This document shows positions 53,601 to 62,514 of a stretch of DNA of 64,000 bases, one piece after another; position 1 is the first letter of the stretch, and each line of letters opens with the position of its first letter. The notes under the pieces were generated by a model that did no database searches, was not told the DNA's origin, and worked only from the letters and a program-made list of their open reading frames with translations. The position numbers and the translations under genes are program-made. The DNA comes from Streptomyces uncialis (lineage in GTDB: Bacteria > Actinomycetota > Actinomycetes > Streptomycetales > Streptomycetaceae): positions 2,852,001 through 2,916,000 of the forward strand of contig NZ_CP109583.1 in the NCBI RefSeq assembly GCF_036250755.1. The letters are read 5' to 3'.

Positions 53601-54653
53601 GGCGAGCAGCAGGGAACCGGCGAACCAGCCCGCGTCGAGCAGCTGCCCGGAGCGGTAACTGGCGTGCAGCATGGGGGAGCTGAACAGCGCGTCGCACACC
53701 ACGGTCACCGCGAGGGCGCCGATGGCGGTGTTCACGGCGGAGCGGTTCACCGGGGTGCGCCGGAAGTGCAGGGCGAGCACGATGCTCACGAGCGCGATGT
53801 CGAGCAGCGGGTACGCCAAGGACAGTGCGATCTGGGCGACGCTCTTGCCTTCGAACTGGGCCGTGTGCGCGAGGGCGAGACTCCACGAGAGGGTGAGCAG
53901 CGAACCGCCGATGAGCCAGGTGTCGAGCGCGAGGCAGATCCATCCGGCACGGCTGACGGGCCGCTTGGCGAGCATCAGCAGACCCACGATGGCGGGCGGC
54001 GCGAAGCACAGGAAGAACACGTCGGCGAAACTGGGGCTCGGTACGGGGACACGCAGCACGACCTCGTACCATCCCCATACGGCGTTGCCCAGGGCCGCCA
54101 TCGCGGAGGACAACGCGAAGAGGTACCAGGCACCGCGGAGACGGCTGCTCAGCGTACGGGCGTACAGCAGGCAGGACACGGCCGCGGTCGAAGCGGCCAC
54201 GCTGAGCCCGAAGTCGCCCATGAAGAGCGCGACGCCGGAGGAGCCCCAGCCGAGGGCGGCTCCGGCCGCGTAGCCGCCGCACAGCATGGCGAGCACGATC
54301 TGGGACACCAGCCCGGTCCCGCCGCCGGCCTGCGGCCCGCGGGGGATGACGGCGCCCTGGGCGCTCACCGGTCGCTCCCCGACCGGGCCGGGGCGCGGTC
54401 CTGGTGGGCGCGAGTACATCGGCGGCGGGGGCGGGGGTGTCCGGACCGGCCGGTCTCGTCGCCGGGTGCCCGGCGGCGGGCCGATGCCCGCCAGGATCGT
54501 CGGCGGCTTCTCCGCCGCGCCGGATCGTCGGTCCACAGGCCGTGCGTCATCCGCCGCCCCCCTCACAGTCCACTGTCGTGTTCCCCCGCGCCGAACAATC
54601 CGCGACGCAGCCCCTGTTGGCGACGATACACCAGTCTCGTCACTCAGGGACAT
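50664..54653 (-). CDS. GGDEF/degenerate-EAL membrane protein with PAS domain and His-rich region
   Basis: About 1329 aa from ATG 54653 (MSLSDETGV), preceded by GAGGA 4 nt upstream; ATG 54419 is a later alternative. Order: disordered N-terminus; about eight TM helices (110-350); a long Pro/Arg/His-rich linker (350-575) with 15 His in about 39 residues near 420-460; two more TM helices (about 590-638); PAS (about 650-775); GGDEF with intact GGDEF at 859-863 and RxxD I-site at 850-853; EAL-like domain about 955-1200; disordered tail. In the EAL part the signature EAL is AAH (992-994) and other catalytic acids are changed (ADGVD, DGFGSGH), so c-di-GMP hydrolysis is unlikely while synthesis remains possible. 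Its stop codon lies inside the promoter of the ilvB leader. Confidence 0.9.
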   Translation of the reverse strand: MSLSDETGVSSPTGAASRIVRRGGTRQWTVRGAADDARPVDRRSGAAEKPPTILAGIGPPPGTRRRDRPVRTPPPPPPMYSRPPGPRPGPVGERPVSAQGAVIPRGPQAGGGTGLVSQIVLAMLCGGYAAGAALGWGSSGVALFMGDFGLSVAASTAAVSCLLYARTLSSRLRGAWYLFALSSAMAALGNAVWGWYEVVLRVPVPSPSFADVFFLCFAPPAIVGLLMLAKRPVSRAGWICLALDTWLIGGSLLTLSWSLALAHTAQFEGKSVAQIALSLAYPLLDIALVSIVLALHFRRTPVNRSAVNTAIGALAVTVVCDALFSSPMLHASYRSGQLLDAGWFAGSLLLAYAPWASLRVHADDPHAHIHPHLLTLPLPHPRAASAVRSPAAPRVPHARAPVAGGGPAGGPGVGSTGPKRPHEGHTYDGHRHTDHTHEGHPHQGHGDGHHGHGDHGHVRHPQGAPSRTEEPPEGRPPRGRPHQDQQNPDRPHPDRPHRPHQERPRQGRPPGDRPQEGHPYQDRPYQDRPGPDGPRQERPRRTPVHTGMHTDPHTHTPPSVPSHAPHAVIHPSHSPQSGPGRYPTRPIAGSLAALAPYLAATVCTLGILYNVLSDRSIDRVVLFTACTVVLALVVRQGIMLIDNISLTQELAQKENHFRSLVQGSSDVIMIAAPNGVLRYVSPAAAGVYGREADELVGTELASLIHPDDLGAVVHEIRRFVAARQADEPTTRIECRFRSGAGQWLNVESTINRHHGGLLFNSRDVTERVRLQAQLQHNAEHDPLTDLPNRALFTRRVGQALGGRRAADRDHGTAVLFIDLDGFKAVNDTIGHQAGDELLVQAARRLQDAVRQGDTAARLGGDEFAALIVGDGSSDQAAREQHIFELADRLRMTLSRPYPIGGNDVRVAASIGVAFAEPGVGEGELLRNADLAMYRAKAAGKGRVELYAPQMQADVVRKAELAGRLRAALHDGEFALLHQPVVNLTTGLIGSVAAHARWRSAQGLLFTPAEFLRVSDDADRTAELGRWMLEEAVAGAADRARAGHPTTVVVRVGAGRLLDRSMPLGSIEALLTRHGLASGALMIELAGSEPAVPLDELERRLTALRRIGVRIGLDGFGSGHAAITALRRLPVDVLKLDRSLVEGVVESARLHKITSGLLRIATDLGLDSVADGVDLPEQVVVLRAMGCTHGQGMAFSAPLDEYRLRRALSTGRFPVPRDVPGEPPRGGNRDQERDGVREPADASREPRALPVALDATGEPVLAGGVHAAYDTLLPTGHDSGYDGRGQGGYEPRGPAAFETRGPAPYPANPSAPYHRGLPRRSHNETQIPPT

Positions 54654-55000
54654 AGTTCCTCTACTCTCCGTGACGATCAGCGGTGATTCCGACACACGGG
54701 GCATTTGGGGGATCACGGAGGATGTCCACGCGCCGCGGTGCCACGGGCCACCGGGACGGACGGCGGACCCGCGGGCCGTTCCCGGCCGGTCCGGGGCCCG
54801 TGGGGGCGCGGCCGGGCCCGTGCCCCGTCCGGCTCCGGCAGCCGCCGGACGACGGGATCGCGTACCGACCAGCATGCCGGGCGGGGCGTCCCGGGCGCAC
54901 GGGCGGGAGCGGAGCGCACGGCGGAGAAGCGCGGGTCGCGCACGGCGCGCGGACAGGGGTGAGCGTCGCGCCAGGGGGCGCGCGCCGCGGATCGCGCGCG
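54654..55000. other. Non-coding gap
   Basis: About 350 very GC-rich bases between two minus-strand genes. Only the ribosome binding site of the GGDEF gene is recognisable; several open frames cross it without start sites or conserved content. Confidence 0.4.
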
Positions 55001-55978
55001 TCAACCGCCCTGGTTCGCGCCCGGTCGGCCGGGGTGGACGAGGACGACGTTCTCCAGGGGCTCCCCCGCCGCGTACCGGGTGAGCTGAGCGGCGAGGAGC
55101 CGCTTGGCGCGCGGCAGGAACGCCGTGGAGGGGCCGCCCATGTGCGGGCTGATCAGCACACCCGGCGCGTGCCACAGGGGGTGTCCCTCGGGCAGGGGCT
55201 CCGGGTCGGTGACGTCGAGGGCGGCGCCGAGCCGGCCGCTCCGCAGTTCCGCGAGCAGCGCGTCGGTGTCGACAACGGCCCCGCGCGCGATGTTCACGAG
55301 CAGCGCGCCGTCCTTCATTCGGGACAGGAGGTCCCGGTCCACCAGGTGCCGGGTCTGTTCGGTCAGCGGGGTGGCGACGACGACCACGTCGGCCTCGGGC
55401 AGCAGTCCGGGCAGCTCGTCCAGGGCGTGCACCGGTCCATGGGCCGTGACCCGGGCGGACCGGGCGACCCTGATGACCCGGGACACCTCGAAGGGCAGCA
55501 GCCGGTCCTCGATCGCGGCACCGATCGAGCCGTACCCGAGAACGAGCACCGTCCGGTCGGCGAGCGCGGGCCGGAACCCTGACTCCCACGCCCCCTTGTC
55601 CTGCGACCGGACGAAGTCCGGGACCCCCCGCAGCGACGCGAGGATCAAGGTCAGCGCCAGCTCCGCCGTACTGGCGTCGTGCACCCCGCGCGCGTTGCAC
55701 AGCCGCACCCCGGGCCGCACGGACTCCAGGGCGGGCAGGATGTCGTCCACGCCCGCGGTGAGGGTCTGGATCACCTCCAGGCGGCGCATCAGGGGCAGCG
55801 CACCGGTCTTCACGGACGGCCGCTTCAGGTAGGGCACCACGAAGAAGGAACAGTCCGCGGGATCGGCGGGGTACGGCGTACGCCCGTCCTCACCGCCGTC
55901 CCAGAAGTGGCAGTTCAGGCCCTTGGGCAAGCCCTCGATCTCGTCCGGCGGGAAGGGGAGCCACACATCACCAGTCAT
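55001..55978 (-). CDS. D-isomer specific 2-hydroxyacid dehydrogenase
   Basis: 325 aa from ATG 55978 (MTGDVWLPFPPDEIEGLPKG). NAD-binding domain: LADRTVLVLGYGSIGAAIEDRLLPFEV (GxGxxG), LPEADVVVVATPLTEQTRHLVD, and VNIARGAVVDTDALLAEL (catalytic Arg). Catalytic Glu in DVTDPEPLPEGHPLW and His in ISPHMGGP. Residues about 1-100 form the substrate domain (NCHFWDG...). Substrate unknown; it resembles glyoxylate/hydroxypyruvate-type members. Divergent from the aldo/keto reductase 85 bp away. Confidence 0.92.
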   Translation of the reverse strand: MTGDVWLPFPPDEIEGLPKGLNCHFWDGGEDGRTPYPADPADCSFFVVPYLKRPSVKTGALPLMRRLEVIQTLTAGVDDILPALESVRPGVRLCNARGVHDASTAELALTLILASLRGVPDFVRSQDKGAWESGFRPALADRTVLVLGYGSIGAAIEDRLLPFEVSRVIRVARSARVTAHGPVHALDELPGLLPEADVVVVATPLTEQTRHLVDRDLLSRMKDGALLVNIARGAVVDTDALLAELRSGRLGAALDVTDPEPLPEGHPLWHAPGVLISPHMGGPSTAFLPRAKRLLAAQLTRYAAGEPLENVVLVHPGRPGANQGG

Positions 55979-56063
55979 GGTCACGAGGCTAAGGGAAGCC
56001 GTTCGCGGCGCAGAGGTTAGTTTGGGGGACCGCTCGGACCACGCAGGGGGAGGATTCGTCGAG

Positions 56064-57161
56064 GTGGAGCGCAGGACGATCGGCGCGACGGCACTCGAAG
56101 TGGGCGCGATAGGGCTGGGGTGCATGCCGATGAACTGGGCCTACTCCGCCTCCCGGCGAAACGGAGAGGAGTCCCTGCGCGCGCTGCACACCGCCCTGGA
56201 CCTGGGCTGCACCCTCCTCGACACGGCCGACATGTACGGGCCGTTCACCAATGAGCTGCTGATCGGACGGGTGCTGCGGGAGCGGCGCGCGGACGCCTTC
56301 GTCACCACCAAGTGCGGTCTGCTGGTCGGCGATCAGCACATGGTGGCGGACGGCCGGCCGGGGTATGTGCGCCGGGCCTGCGACGCGTCCCTGCGGCGGC
56401 TCCGTACCGATGTGATCGATCTGTACCAGTTGCACCGCGCGGACCCCGAGGTGCCGGTGGAGGAGACCTGGGGTGCGATGGCCGAGCTCGTCGGCGCGGG
56501 CAAGGTGCGGGCCCTCGGCGTGTGCGCGCTCGGTGCCCGCGCGGTGCGCGGGAGCGGCGGACGGATGTACGAGGGAACGATCCGTCAGCTGGACCGGATG
56601 CAACAGGTCTTCCCGGTCAGCGCCGTCGAGGCGGAGCTGTCGGTGTGGTCCCCCGAGGCACTGGACTCCCTGTTGCCGTGGTGCGAGGCCCGGGGCGTCG
56701 GTCTCCTCGCCGCGATGCCGCTCGGCAGCGGCTATCTCACCGGGACCCTCACCCCCGGCCAGGGATTCGAACCCGATGACGTCCGGGCCCATCACCCGCG
56801 CTTCACCGCGGAGGTGATGGCCGCGAACCAGCCGATCGTCGCCGGGCTGCGCCGTGTGGCCCGGCGCCACGGTGGGGACGGGGCGGAGGCGGGGCGGGGC
56901 GACGAGGCGGGGGTCGGGGCAGGGCGGGACGCCGGGGTGGGGACCGGGGTCGGGGCGGACGACGGGCCGGGGGGCGGGGTGACCCCGGCACAGGTCGCGC
57001 TGGCCTGGGTCCTGGAGCGGGGCAGACATGTCGTCGCGGTGCCGGGCACCAAACGGGCCCGGTGGGTGAGGGAGAACGCCGGGGCGGCGGGGCTGAGGCT
57101 GACCGAGGGCGACCGGGCGGAGATCGCGGCGCTCCCCCGGGCCCGCGAATCCTGGTACTGA
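56064..57161 (+). CDS. Aldo/keto reductase with Gly-rich insertion
   Basis: 365 aa from GTG 56064 (VERRTIGATALEVGAIGLGCMPMNWAYS) with GGAGG about 10 nt upstream. (beta/alpha)8 AKR: catalytic D53 and Y58 in LLDTADMYGPFTNELLIG, Lys in VTTKCGLLVG, His in DLYQLHRADPEVPVEETW. The NADPH-binding C-terminal loop follows (VALAWVLERGRHVVAVPGTKRARWVRENAGA). Between about 270 and 308 a Gly/Ala/Asp low-complexity stretch (GAEAGRGDEAGVGAGRDAGV...) interrupts the barrel near helix 7, produced by GC-rich repeated DNA (56870-56990). Confidence 0.92.
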   Translation: MERRTIGATALEVGAIGLGCMPMNWAYSASRRNGEESLRALHTALDLGCTLLDTADMYGPFTNELLIGRVLRERRADAFVTTKCGLLVGDQHMVADGRPGYVRRACDASLRRLRTDVIDLYQLHRADPEVPVEETWGAMAELVGAGKVRALGVCALGARAVRGSGGRMYEGTIRQLDRMQQVFPVSAVEAELSVWSPEALDSLLPWCEARGVGLLAAMPLGSGYLTGTLTPGQGFEPDDVRAHHPRFTAEVMAANQPIVAGLRRVARRHGGDGAEAGRGDEAGVGAGRDAGVGTGVGADDGPGGGVTPAQVALAWVLERGRHVVAVPGTKRARWVRENAGAAGLRLTEGDRAEIAALPRARESWY

Positions 57162-57312
57162 CGGGTTCCGTCCGTCCCCGAGGGGTGCTGTGACGGGGCC
57201 TGGACGGAGCTGAGGTGCGATGGTGGGTGCGGGGGATGCCGGGGACGGCCGAAGAAGTGCGCGGAGGAACCGGGCCGCTGAGCCGGGGAACGAACGGCCG
57301 ACGGCCCGTCGG

Positions 57313-57348
57313 CCGGGGTGGCCGGGGTGGCCGGGGTGGCCGGGGTGG
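57313..57348. repeat. 9-bp tandem repeat, four copies
   Basis: CCGGGGTGG repeated exactly four times, in the 275-bp gap before the sugar dehydrogenase gene. The gap shows no other feature beyond the downstream ribosome binding site. Confidence 0.85.
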
Positions 57349-57436
57349 CCGTCGGATCGGATACCGCGATCGGGAACCTTCGCCCCCTCAGCGGTGTATC
57401 AGAAGAAGAACCGCAGCGTCGAAGGGACCGATTACC

Positions 57437-58606
57437 GTGCAACGTCCAGCTGTGACGGCCGTACTGACCGCCGCCGCGCTCCTGCTCGCCGCCGGATGTT
57501 CGGGGGACGGCGCAGACAAGCCCGCCGAGCCCGCCGCCCGCGCCACGGAGTCGAGCGGCGCCCCGCCGTCCGAGTCCGCCAAGGCATCCGGCGGCCGTAC
57601 ACCCCCGGCGAAGGGAGCGGTCGATGTGGAGCGCACCGTGACCGAGGGCCTCGGCTCACCCTGGGGCCTGGCCCCCCTGCCCGGCGGGGACCTCCTGGTC
57701 TCCTCCCGGGACGAAGGCACGATCAGCCGGGTCGACAGCGGCTCCGGCAAGCGCGTCGAGCTGGGGTCCGTCCCCGGCGTGGCCGCCGCGGGCGAGGGCG
57801 GGCTGATGGGGATCGCCCTCTCCCCTTCCTTCGCGTCGGACCAGATGGTCTACGCGTATTTCACCACCGCGTCGGACAATCGCATCGCCCGCATGCTGTA
57901 CGACGAGGGCAAGCCCGCGGGGCAGCAGCTGGGCGCTCCGGACACCGTCCTGCGCGGCATCCCGAAGGGCATGATCCACAACGGCGGCCGGATCGCCTTC
58001 GGCCCCGACAAGTTGCTGTACGCGGGCACGGGCGAGGTCGGCGAGACAGGACTGTCCCAGGACAAGAAGTCCCTCGCCGGGAAGATCCTCCGGATGACCC
58101 CCGAGGGCGAGCCCGCCCCCGGCAATCCGCTGGGGGACGATTCGTACGTCTACTCGTTCGGTCACCGCAATGTCCAAGGTCTCGCCTGGGACGAGGAGAA
58201 GCGGCTGTGGGCCTCCGAGTTCGGCCAGAACACCTGGGACGAGCTCAACCAGATCGTCGCGGGGGACAACTACGGCTGGCCGGAGGTCGAGGGCAAGGCC
58301 GGTAAGGACGGATTCCATGATCCGGTGGCCCAGTGGCAGACCTCCGAAGCCTCGCCGAGCGGAATCGCCTACGCCGAGGGGTCGATCTGGATGGCCGGAC
58401 TGCGCGGCGAGCGCCTCTGGCGGATTCCCGTGAGCGGGACGGACGGCGGAGGAGAGCCCCAGGCGTTCCTCAAGGAGGAGTACGGCCGGCTGCGTACGGT
58501 GGTCGGCGCGGGCACCGACAAGCTCTGGCTGGCCACGAGCGAGACGGACGGCCGGGGCACACCCAAGAAGGGTGACGACAGAGTCCTGGAGCTGAAGGTG
58601 AAGTGA
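57437..58606 (+). CDS. PQQ-type glucose/sorbosone dehydrogenase lipoprotein
   Basis: 389 aa from GTG 57437 (VQRPAVTAVLTAAALLLAAGCSGDG) with GAAGGGA 9 nt upstream; the longer upstream frame runs through repeats. Lipobox LLAAGC. After a 50-residue Ala/Pro/Ser linker, a six-bladed beta-propeller of the soluble glucose dehydrogenase (GSDH) family: GLGSPWGLAPLPGGDLLVSSRDEGTI, GEGGLMGIALSPSF, HNGGRIAFGPDKLLYAGTGE, SFGHRNVQGLAWD, WASEFGQNTWDELNQI and GDNYGWPEVEG. Oxidation of aldoses with PQQ at the outer face of the membrane is the family activity. No PQQ-synthesis genes are nearby, so the true substrate and cofactor are open. Confidence 0.9.
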   Translation: MQRPAVTAVLTAAALLLAAGCSGDGADKPAEPAARATESSGAPPSESAKASGGRTPPAKGAVDVERTVTEGLGSPWGLAPLPGGDLLVSSRDEGTISRVDSGSGKRVELGSVPGVAAAGEGGLMGIALSPSFASDQMVYAYFTTASDNRIARMLYDEGKPAGQQLGAPDTVLRGIPKGMIHNGGRIAFGPDKLLYAGTGEVGETGLSQDKKSLAGKILRMTPEGEPAPGNPLGDDSYVYSFGHRNVQGLAWDEEKRLWASEFGQNTWDELNQIVAGDNYGWPEVEGKAGKDGFHDPVAQWQTSEASPSGIAYAEGSIWMAGLRGERLWRIPVSGTDGGGEPQAFLKEEYGRLRTVVGAGTDKLWLATSETDGRGTPKKGDDRVLELKVK

Positions 58607-58638
58607 GCCGCGCCGAGACGGGGTGAGCGGGTCCGGGT

Positions 58639-58941
58639 TCAGCCCGCCGAAGCGGAATCCGGCTCCCGCTCGTCGCTCCTGGCTCCGCCGCCGTCCGCGC
58701 CGTCCCGGCCGTTGCCGTTCCGTGCGTCCCGCTCACGGTCTTCGGAAGTCGCCTGGCCGGGCAGGTCGGCGCTCGCGGGCTGCGGTGGGACACGGATGGT
58801 GACCTTGCCGGAGGTGAGATCGATCGGGCCTTGGCCAGGGTCTCCGTCGTTCAGGTCGACCCGGGTCAGTTCGAGGCGCTGACGTTCGTCCTCGGTGTGC
58901 TTGCGGCCGGGAGCGAAGAGCTCCTGGATCGGGTTGAACAC
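58639..58941 (-). CDS. DUF6191 domain protein
   Basis: 100 aa from GTG 58941 (VFNPIQELFAPGRKHTEDERQRLELTRVDLND) with GGGAGG 5 nt upstream. The conserved core FxxLFxPGRKHTxxE...LTRVD...PGxGPIDLTSGKVxIRVP matches the DUF6191 family typical of Streptomyces. The last 40 residues are charged and low-complexity (EDRERDARNGNGRDGADGGG). Function unknown. Convergent with the sugar dehydrogenase gene 32 bp away. Confidence 0.85.
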   Translation of the reverse strand: MFNPIQELFAPGRKHTEDERQRLELTRVDLNDGDPGQGPIDLTSGKVTIRVPPQPASADLPGQATSEDRERDARNGNGRDGADGGGARSDEREPDSASAG

Positions 58942-59074
58942 ACTGCCTCCCTGGGCGAGTTCCTCTCTCCCAGGGTAGGCGAGGCGAAAGGTAACGGACT
59001 GTGACGCAAATGCCACGTTCCGCCCAGGGAAAGGAGGCGTCGAGCGATGAAGAAGAGGGACCGGACTCCGTCGG

Positions 59075-62000
59075 TCAGCTGGCCGGGCCGGCGGTACGGG
59101 GCTCCGGAGGGAACAGGCTCAAGCGGTGGGCGAGGGCGGCGGCCTCGCCACGACCGGAGACATTGAGCTTGCCCAGGATGTTGGACACATGGACGCTCGC
59201 GGTCTTCGGGGAGATGAAGAGCTCCTCGGCGATCTGACGGTTGCTGCGCCCGGCGGCGACCAGCCGGAGCACATCGCGCTCCCGGCTGGTGAGGCCGAGA
59301 GCGGTGACGGGGTCGGCCGGGGCGGGCGTCCGGCGGCCGGTGAGGGCGAGCCGGGCCCGTCGGGCCAGTTGGGCGACAGCCTCGTCGAGAGGCCGGGCGT
59401 CCAGATGCGAGGCGAGGGCGGCGGCCTGCCGGAGCAGCTCCGTGGCCCGGTCCCGGTCGGCCTCGGGGCAGCTGATGCCCTTGGCGATGCCCCCGTCCGG
59501 GGCGGCGCCGGACCGGGAACCACCGTCCGCCGCGCTACCGCCCGTGTCACTGCCGCGCGTGTCACTGCCACCCGTGTCGCTGCCGCCCCGGCCGGAGACA
59601 TCCGGGCCGATGGCATCCGGGGTGGTGGAGGTACTGGTGGTGGGTGTGTGGGTCAGAAGGGACTCGGCGAGACGGTAGCGGACCTGGGCCAGGTCGTAGG
59701 GGCGTTCCAGCGGGCCGAACGCGGCCACGACGTCCAGCCAGTCGGCCGGGGTGTCGAGATCCTCGGCGCGGCGGAGCTCGGCGCGTACCCAGCGGTCGTA
59801 GGCGAGCCAGACGGGGACGCCGGTGGTGAGGGACTTGGCGGCGGCGCGGATGCGGTCCAGGGCGGCGGCCCGTCCGGGCTGGGCGAGGGGCAGTCCCCTG
59901 GTGTCGGCCTCGGCGGTGGCGGCGGCCCGGAGCAGGGGCCAGCCGTAGCGCTGGGTGCCCGGCGGGAATCCGGCGGCGATCACCGCGTCGAGTTCGACGC
60001 GGGCGTCCAGGATGCGGCCCTGGTCGGCGGCGACACCGACGGCGATCCGGGCGATCGGTATGGAGTGCTGCGGCATCCGGTCGTGGCTGCCGTACTCGCG
60101 GCGGGCCGCGTCGAGCTGACGGCCGGCCTCGGTGCTGTCGCCGCGGGCCAGGGCGAGATGCGCGGCCTGGATGGCGGCGGAGCCGCGCGGTTTGTAGCTG
60201 TGTCCGGCGCGCTGGGTGCGGAGGATGGATTCGGCGGCCTCGGACCAGCGGCCCAGCGTGTAGAGGGATTCGGTGCGGTTGCTCCAGATCCAGGCCTCGG
60301 TCTCGCGCAGACCGAAGTGGCGGGCGAGTTCGATGCCCTCGTCGAGGAGGGTGACGGCCTCTCGGGACCGGCCGACGGCTTCGAGGGCGGAAGGGAGATT
60401 GACATAGCTGCGGCCGACACCGCCGACGCCGAGTTCCCTGGTGCGTTCCTTGACGGCGTACATCTCGGCGAGCCCCGCTTCGACGTCGCCCGCGTCGACC
60501 ATGAGACCGCCGAGAGTGAGGCGGGCGTTCAGCTCGATGTCGTGGGCGCCGACCATGCGGGCGTACTCGACGGCGCGTTCGGCGGCGGCGAGGCTGTCCG
60601 GGCCCGGTTCATGGATCATGGACCAGCTCGCGACGCGGGCGAGGACCTCGGCGTGGACGTTCGACGGCGGCAGCCCGCGGACGAGCTCCTGCGCGGTGGC
60701 GAGCTCCTGCCGGCCGTCGCCGCGGGCGAGGGCCTGGACGAGCAGGGAGCGCTGGACCCAGAACCACGCGGCGCGCAGGGAGTCGGGGTCGTCCTCCAGG
60801 AGACGCAGGGCACGCTTGGTGATCTTCAGTGCCCGGTCCCGCTCTCCGCAGAGGCGTCCGGCGACGGCGGCTTCGGCGAGGAGGTCGTAGTAGCTGAGGG
60901 GGGTGGTGGCGGGGTCGCAGACGCAGGACAGCGAGTCCTCGACGTAGTCCCCGACCATGAGTCCGGCGCGGACGGCCTCGGGCGCCGGGTCCCACAGCTC
61001 CATCCCGCGCTCCAGAAGGCGCAGTTGTTCGGCGTAGGCGTGCCGGTGGCGGGCCTCCAGGGACGCGCCCAGGACGGCGGGCAGTGCCTTGGCCGGGTCG
61101 TGTGCGTGGTACCAGTAGCTGGCGAGGCGGGTGGCGCGTTCGTCGGCGGGGACGAGGGCGGGTTCGGCTTCGAGGGCCTGCGCGTAGCGGCGGTTGAGGC
61201 GGGAGCGCTCGCCGGGCAGCAGATCGTCGCTGACGGCCTCGCGGACGAGGGAGTGCCGGAAGCGGTAGCCGTCGCTGTCGGGCATGGACTGGAGGATGCT
61301 CGCGCCGACGGCGGACCGCAGGGCCTCGATGAGGTCGTCGTCACCGAGACCGGCGACCGTGGCGAGCAGTTCATGGCCGATGGTGGAGCCGCCCTCGGCG
61401 GCGACCCTGACGACCCGTTGCGCATGGTCCGGGAGCCGTTCGACACGCACCAGGAGCAGGTCGCGCAGCGAGTCGGAGAGCGGTGGGCAACGGTCCTCGC
61501 CCGCGGCGACGGAGAGTTCCTCCACGAAGAAGGCGTTGCCGTCGGAGCGGTCGAAGACCTCGTCCACCAGAGTGGGCTCCGGTCGGGTGGCGAGGATGCC
61601 GGCCATCTGGGCGCCGACCTCGTCCCTGCTGAAGCGGTTCAGCTCGATACGGCGGACGGTGCGCAGCCGGTCGAGCTCCGCGAGGAGGGGGCGCAACGGG
61701 TGGCGGCGGTGGATGTCGTCGGCGCGATAGCTGGCGAGGACGATCAGGCGGCCGCTGCGGAGGGTGCGGAAGAGATAGGCGAGGAGATGGCGGGTGGAGG
61801 CGTCGGCCCAGTGCAGGTCCTCCAGGGCGACGACGACATCGCGGTCGGCGGCGACACGTTCCAGCAGGCGGGCGGTGAGCTCGAAGAGGCGGGCCATGTC
61901 CTCCTCGCCGTGCCGGCCGCCGGGGGCCTCGCCCAGCTCGGGCAGGAGCCGGGCCAGTTCCTCCTCCTGCCCGGCCGCGGCTGCGGCGAGTTCGTCGGGG

Positions 62001-62275
62001 AGGTGGCGGCGCAGGGCGCGCAGCGCGGTGGAGAACGGGGCGAACGGCAGCCCTTCGGCGCCGATCTCGATACAGCCGCCGGTGACGACGACGGCGTCCC
62101 GGGCGCGGGCCGCGCGCGCGAACTCCTCGATCAGCCGGGTCTTCCCGACGCCCGCCTCCCCGCCGAGCAGCAGGGCCTGCGGCTCGCCCGCGGCCGCTCG
62201 GGCGAGTGCGTCGTGCAGTACGCCCATCTCGTCGGCCCGGCCGATGAACACCGGGCTCACAGATCTGGTCTCCAC
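59075..62275 (-). CDS. Large LuxR-family (LAL) ATP-binding regulator
   Basis: About 1066 aa from GTG 62275 (VETRSVSPVFIGRADEMGV); ATG 62287 and GTG 62260 are alternatives. N-terminal AAA ATPase: Walker A GGEAGVGKT at about residues 38-46 and Walker B DVVVALEDLHWADAST. A TPR-like helical middle follows (about 400-900). A short SDTGG-type low-complexity stretch comes from a 15-bp repeat (59541-59585). The C-terminal LuxR HTH is at about 995-1055 (LGLTSRERDVLRLVAAGRSNRQIAEELFISPKTASVHV). LAL proteins bind ATP and inducers and activate dedicated operons; no target is evident here. Confidence 0.94.
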   Translation of the reverse strand: METRSVSPVFIGRADEMGVLHDALARAAAGEPQALLLGGEAGVGKTRLIEEFARAARARDAVVVTGGCIEIGAEGLPFAPFSTALRALRRHLPDELAAAAAGQEEELARLLPELGEAPGGRHGEEDMARLFELTARLLERVAADRDVVVALEDLHWADASTRHLLAYLFRTLRSGRLIVLASYRADDIHRRHPLRPLLAELDRLRTVRRIELNRFSRDEVGAQMAGILATRPEPTLVDEVFDRSDGNAFFVEELSVAAGEDRCPPLSDSLRDLLLVRVERLPDHAQRVVRVAAEGGSTIGHELLATVAGLGDDDLIEALRSAVGASILQSMPDSDGYRFRHSLVREAVSDDLLPGERSRLNRRYAQALEAEPALVPADERATRLASYWYHAHDPAKALPAVLGASLEARHRHAYAEQLRLLERGMELWDPAPEAVRAGLMVGDYVEDSLSCVCDPATTPLSYYDLLAEAAVAGRLCGERDRALKITKRALRLLEDDPDSLRAAWFWVQRSLLVQALARGDGRQELATAQELVRGLPPSNVHAEVLARVASWSMIHEPGPDSLAAAERAVEYARMVGAHDIELNARLTLGGLMVDAGDVEAGLAEMYAVKERTRELGVGGVGRSYVNLPSALEAVGRSREAVTLLDEGIELARHFGLRETEAWIWSNRTESLYTLGRWSEAAESILRTQRAGHSYKPRGSAAIQAAHLALARGDSTEAGRQLDAARREYGSHDRMPQHSIPIARIAVGVAADQGRILDARVELDAVIAAGFPPGTQRYGWPLLRAAATAEADTRGLPLAQPGRAAALDRIRAAAKSLTTGVPVWLAYDRWVRAELRRAEDLDTPADWLDVVAAFGPLERPYDLAQVRYRLAESLLTHTPTTSTSTTPDAIGPDVSGRGGSDTGGSDTRGSDTGGSAADGGSRSGAAPDGGIAKGISCPEADRDRATELLRQAAALASHLDARPLDEAVAQLARRARLALTGRRTPAPADPVTALGLTSRERDVLRLVAAGRSNRQIAEELFISPKTASVHVSNILGKLNVSGRGEAAALAHRLSLFPPEPRTAGPAS

Positions 62276-62473
62276 ACCGCCGAGCATCGCACAGGGGTAC
62301 CGCACTCCCCCAGAGGGTTTCCCCCGCGACCCCATGGACCGGTGCCCCAGGCCGTGCCCGTCGGCGGACCAGCCTGGTTCGTCCTCCCCAGGACGCCGAA
62401 ACGCCGCGGTCGGGACGCCGGTGTCCGGCGCCCCGACCGTGGTGCGGGCTCTCTTGGTGCTGTCGGTGCGGGT

Positions 62474-62505
62474 CCCCGTGACCGCCGCCTCACAGGCGGA
62501 CGGGG
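62474..62505 (-). terminator. Stem-loop terminator of the 61-aa gene
   Basis: CCCCGT...ACGGGG outer stem (62474-62479/62500-62505) and CCGCCT/AGGCGG inner stem (62485-62490/62494-62499), starting 10 bp past the stop of the small gene on the minus strand. Confidence 0.6.
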
Positions 62506-62514
62506 CGGGCCCGT

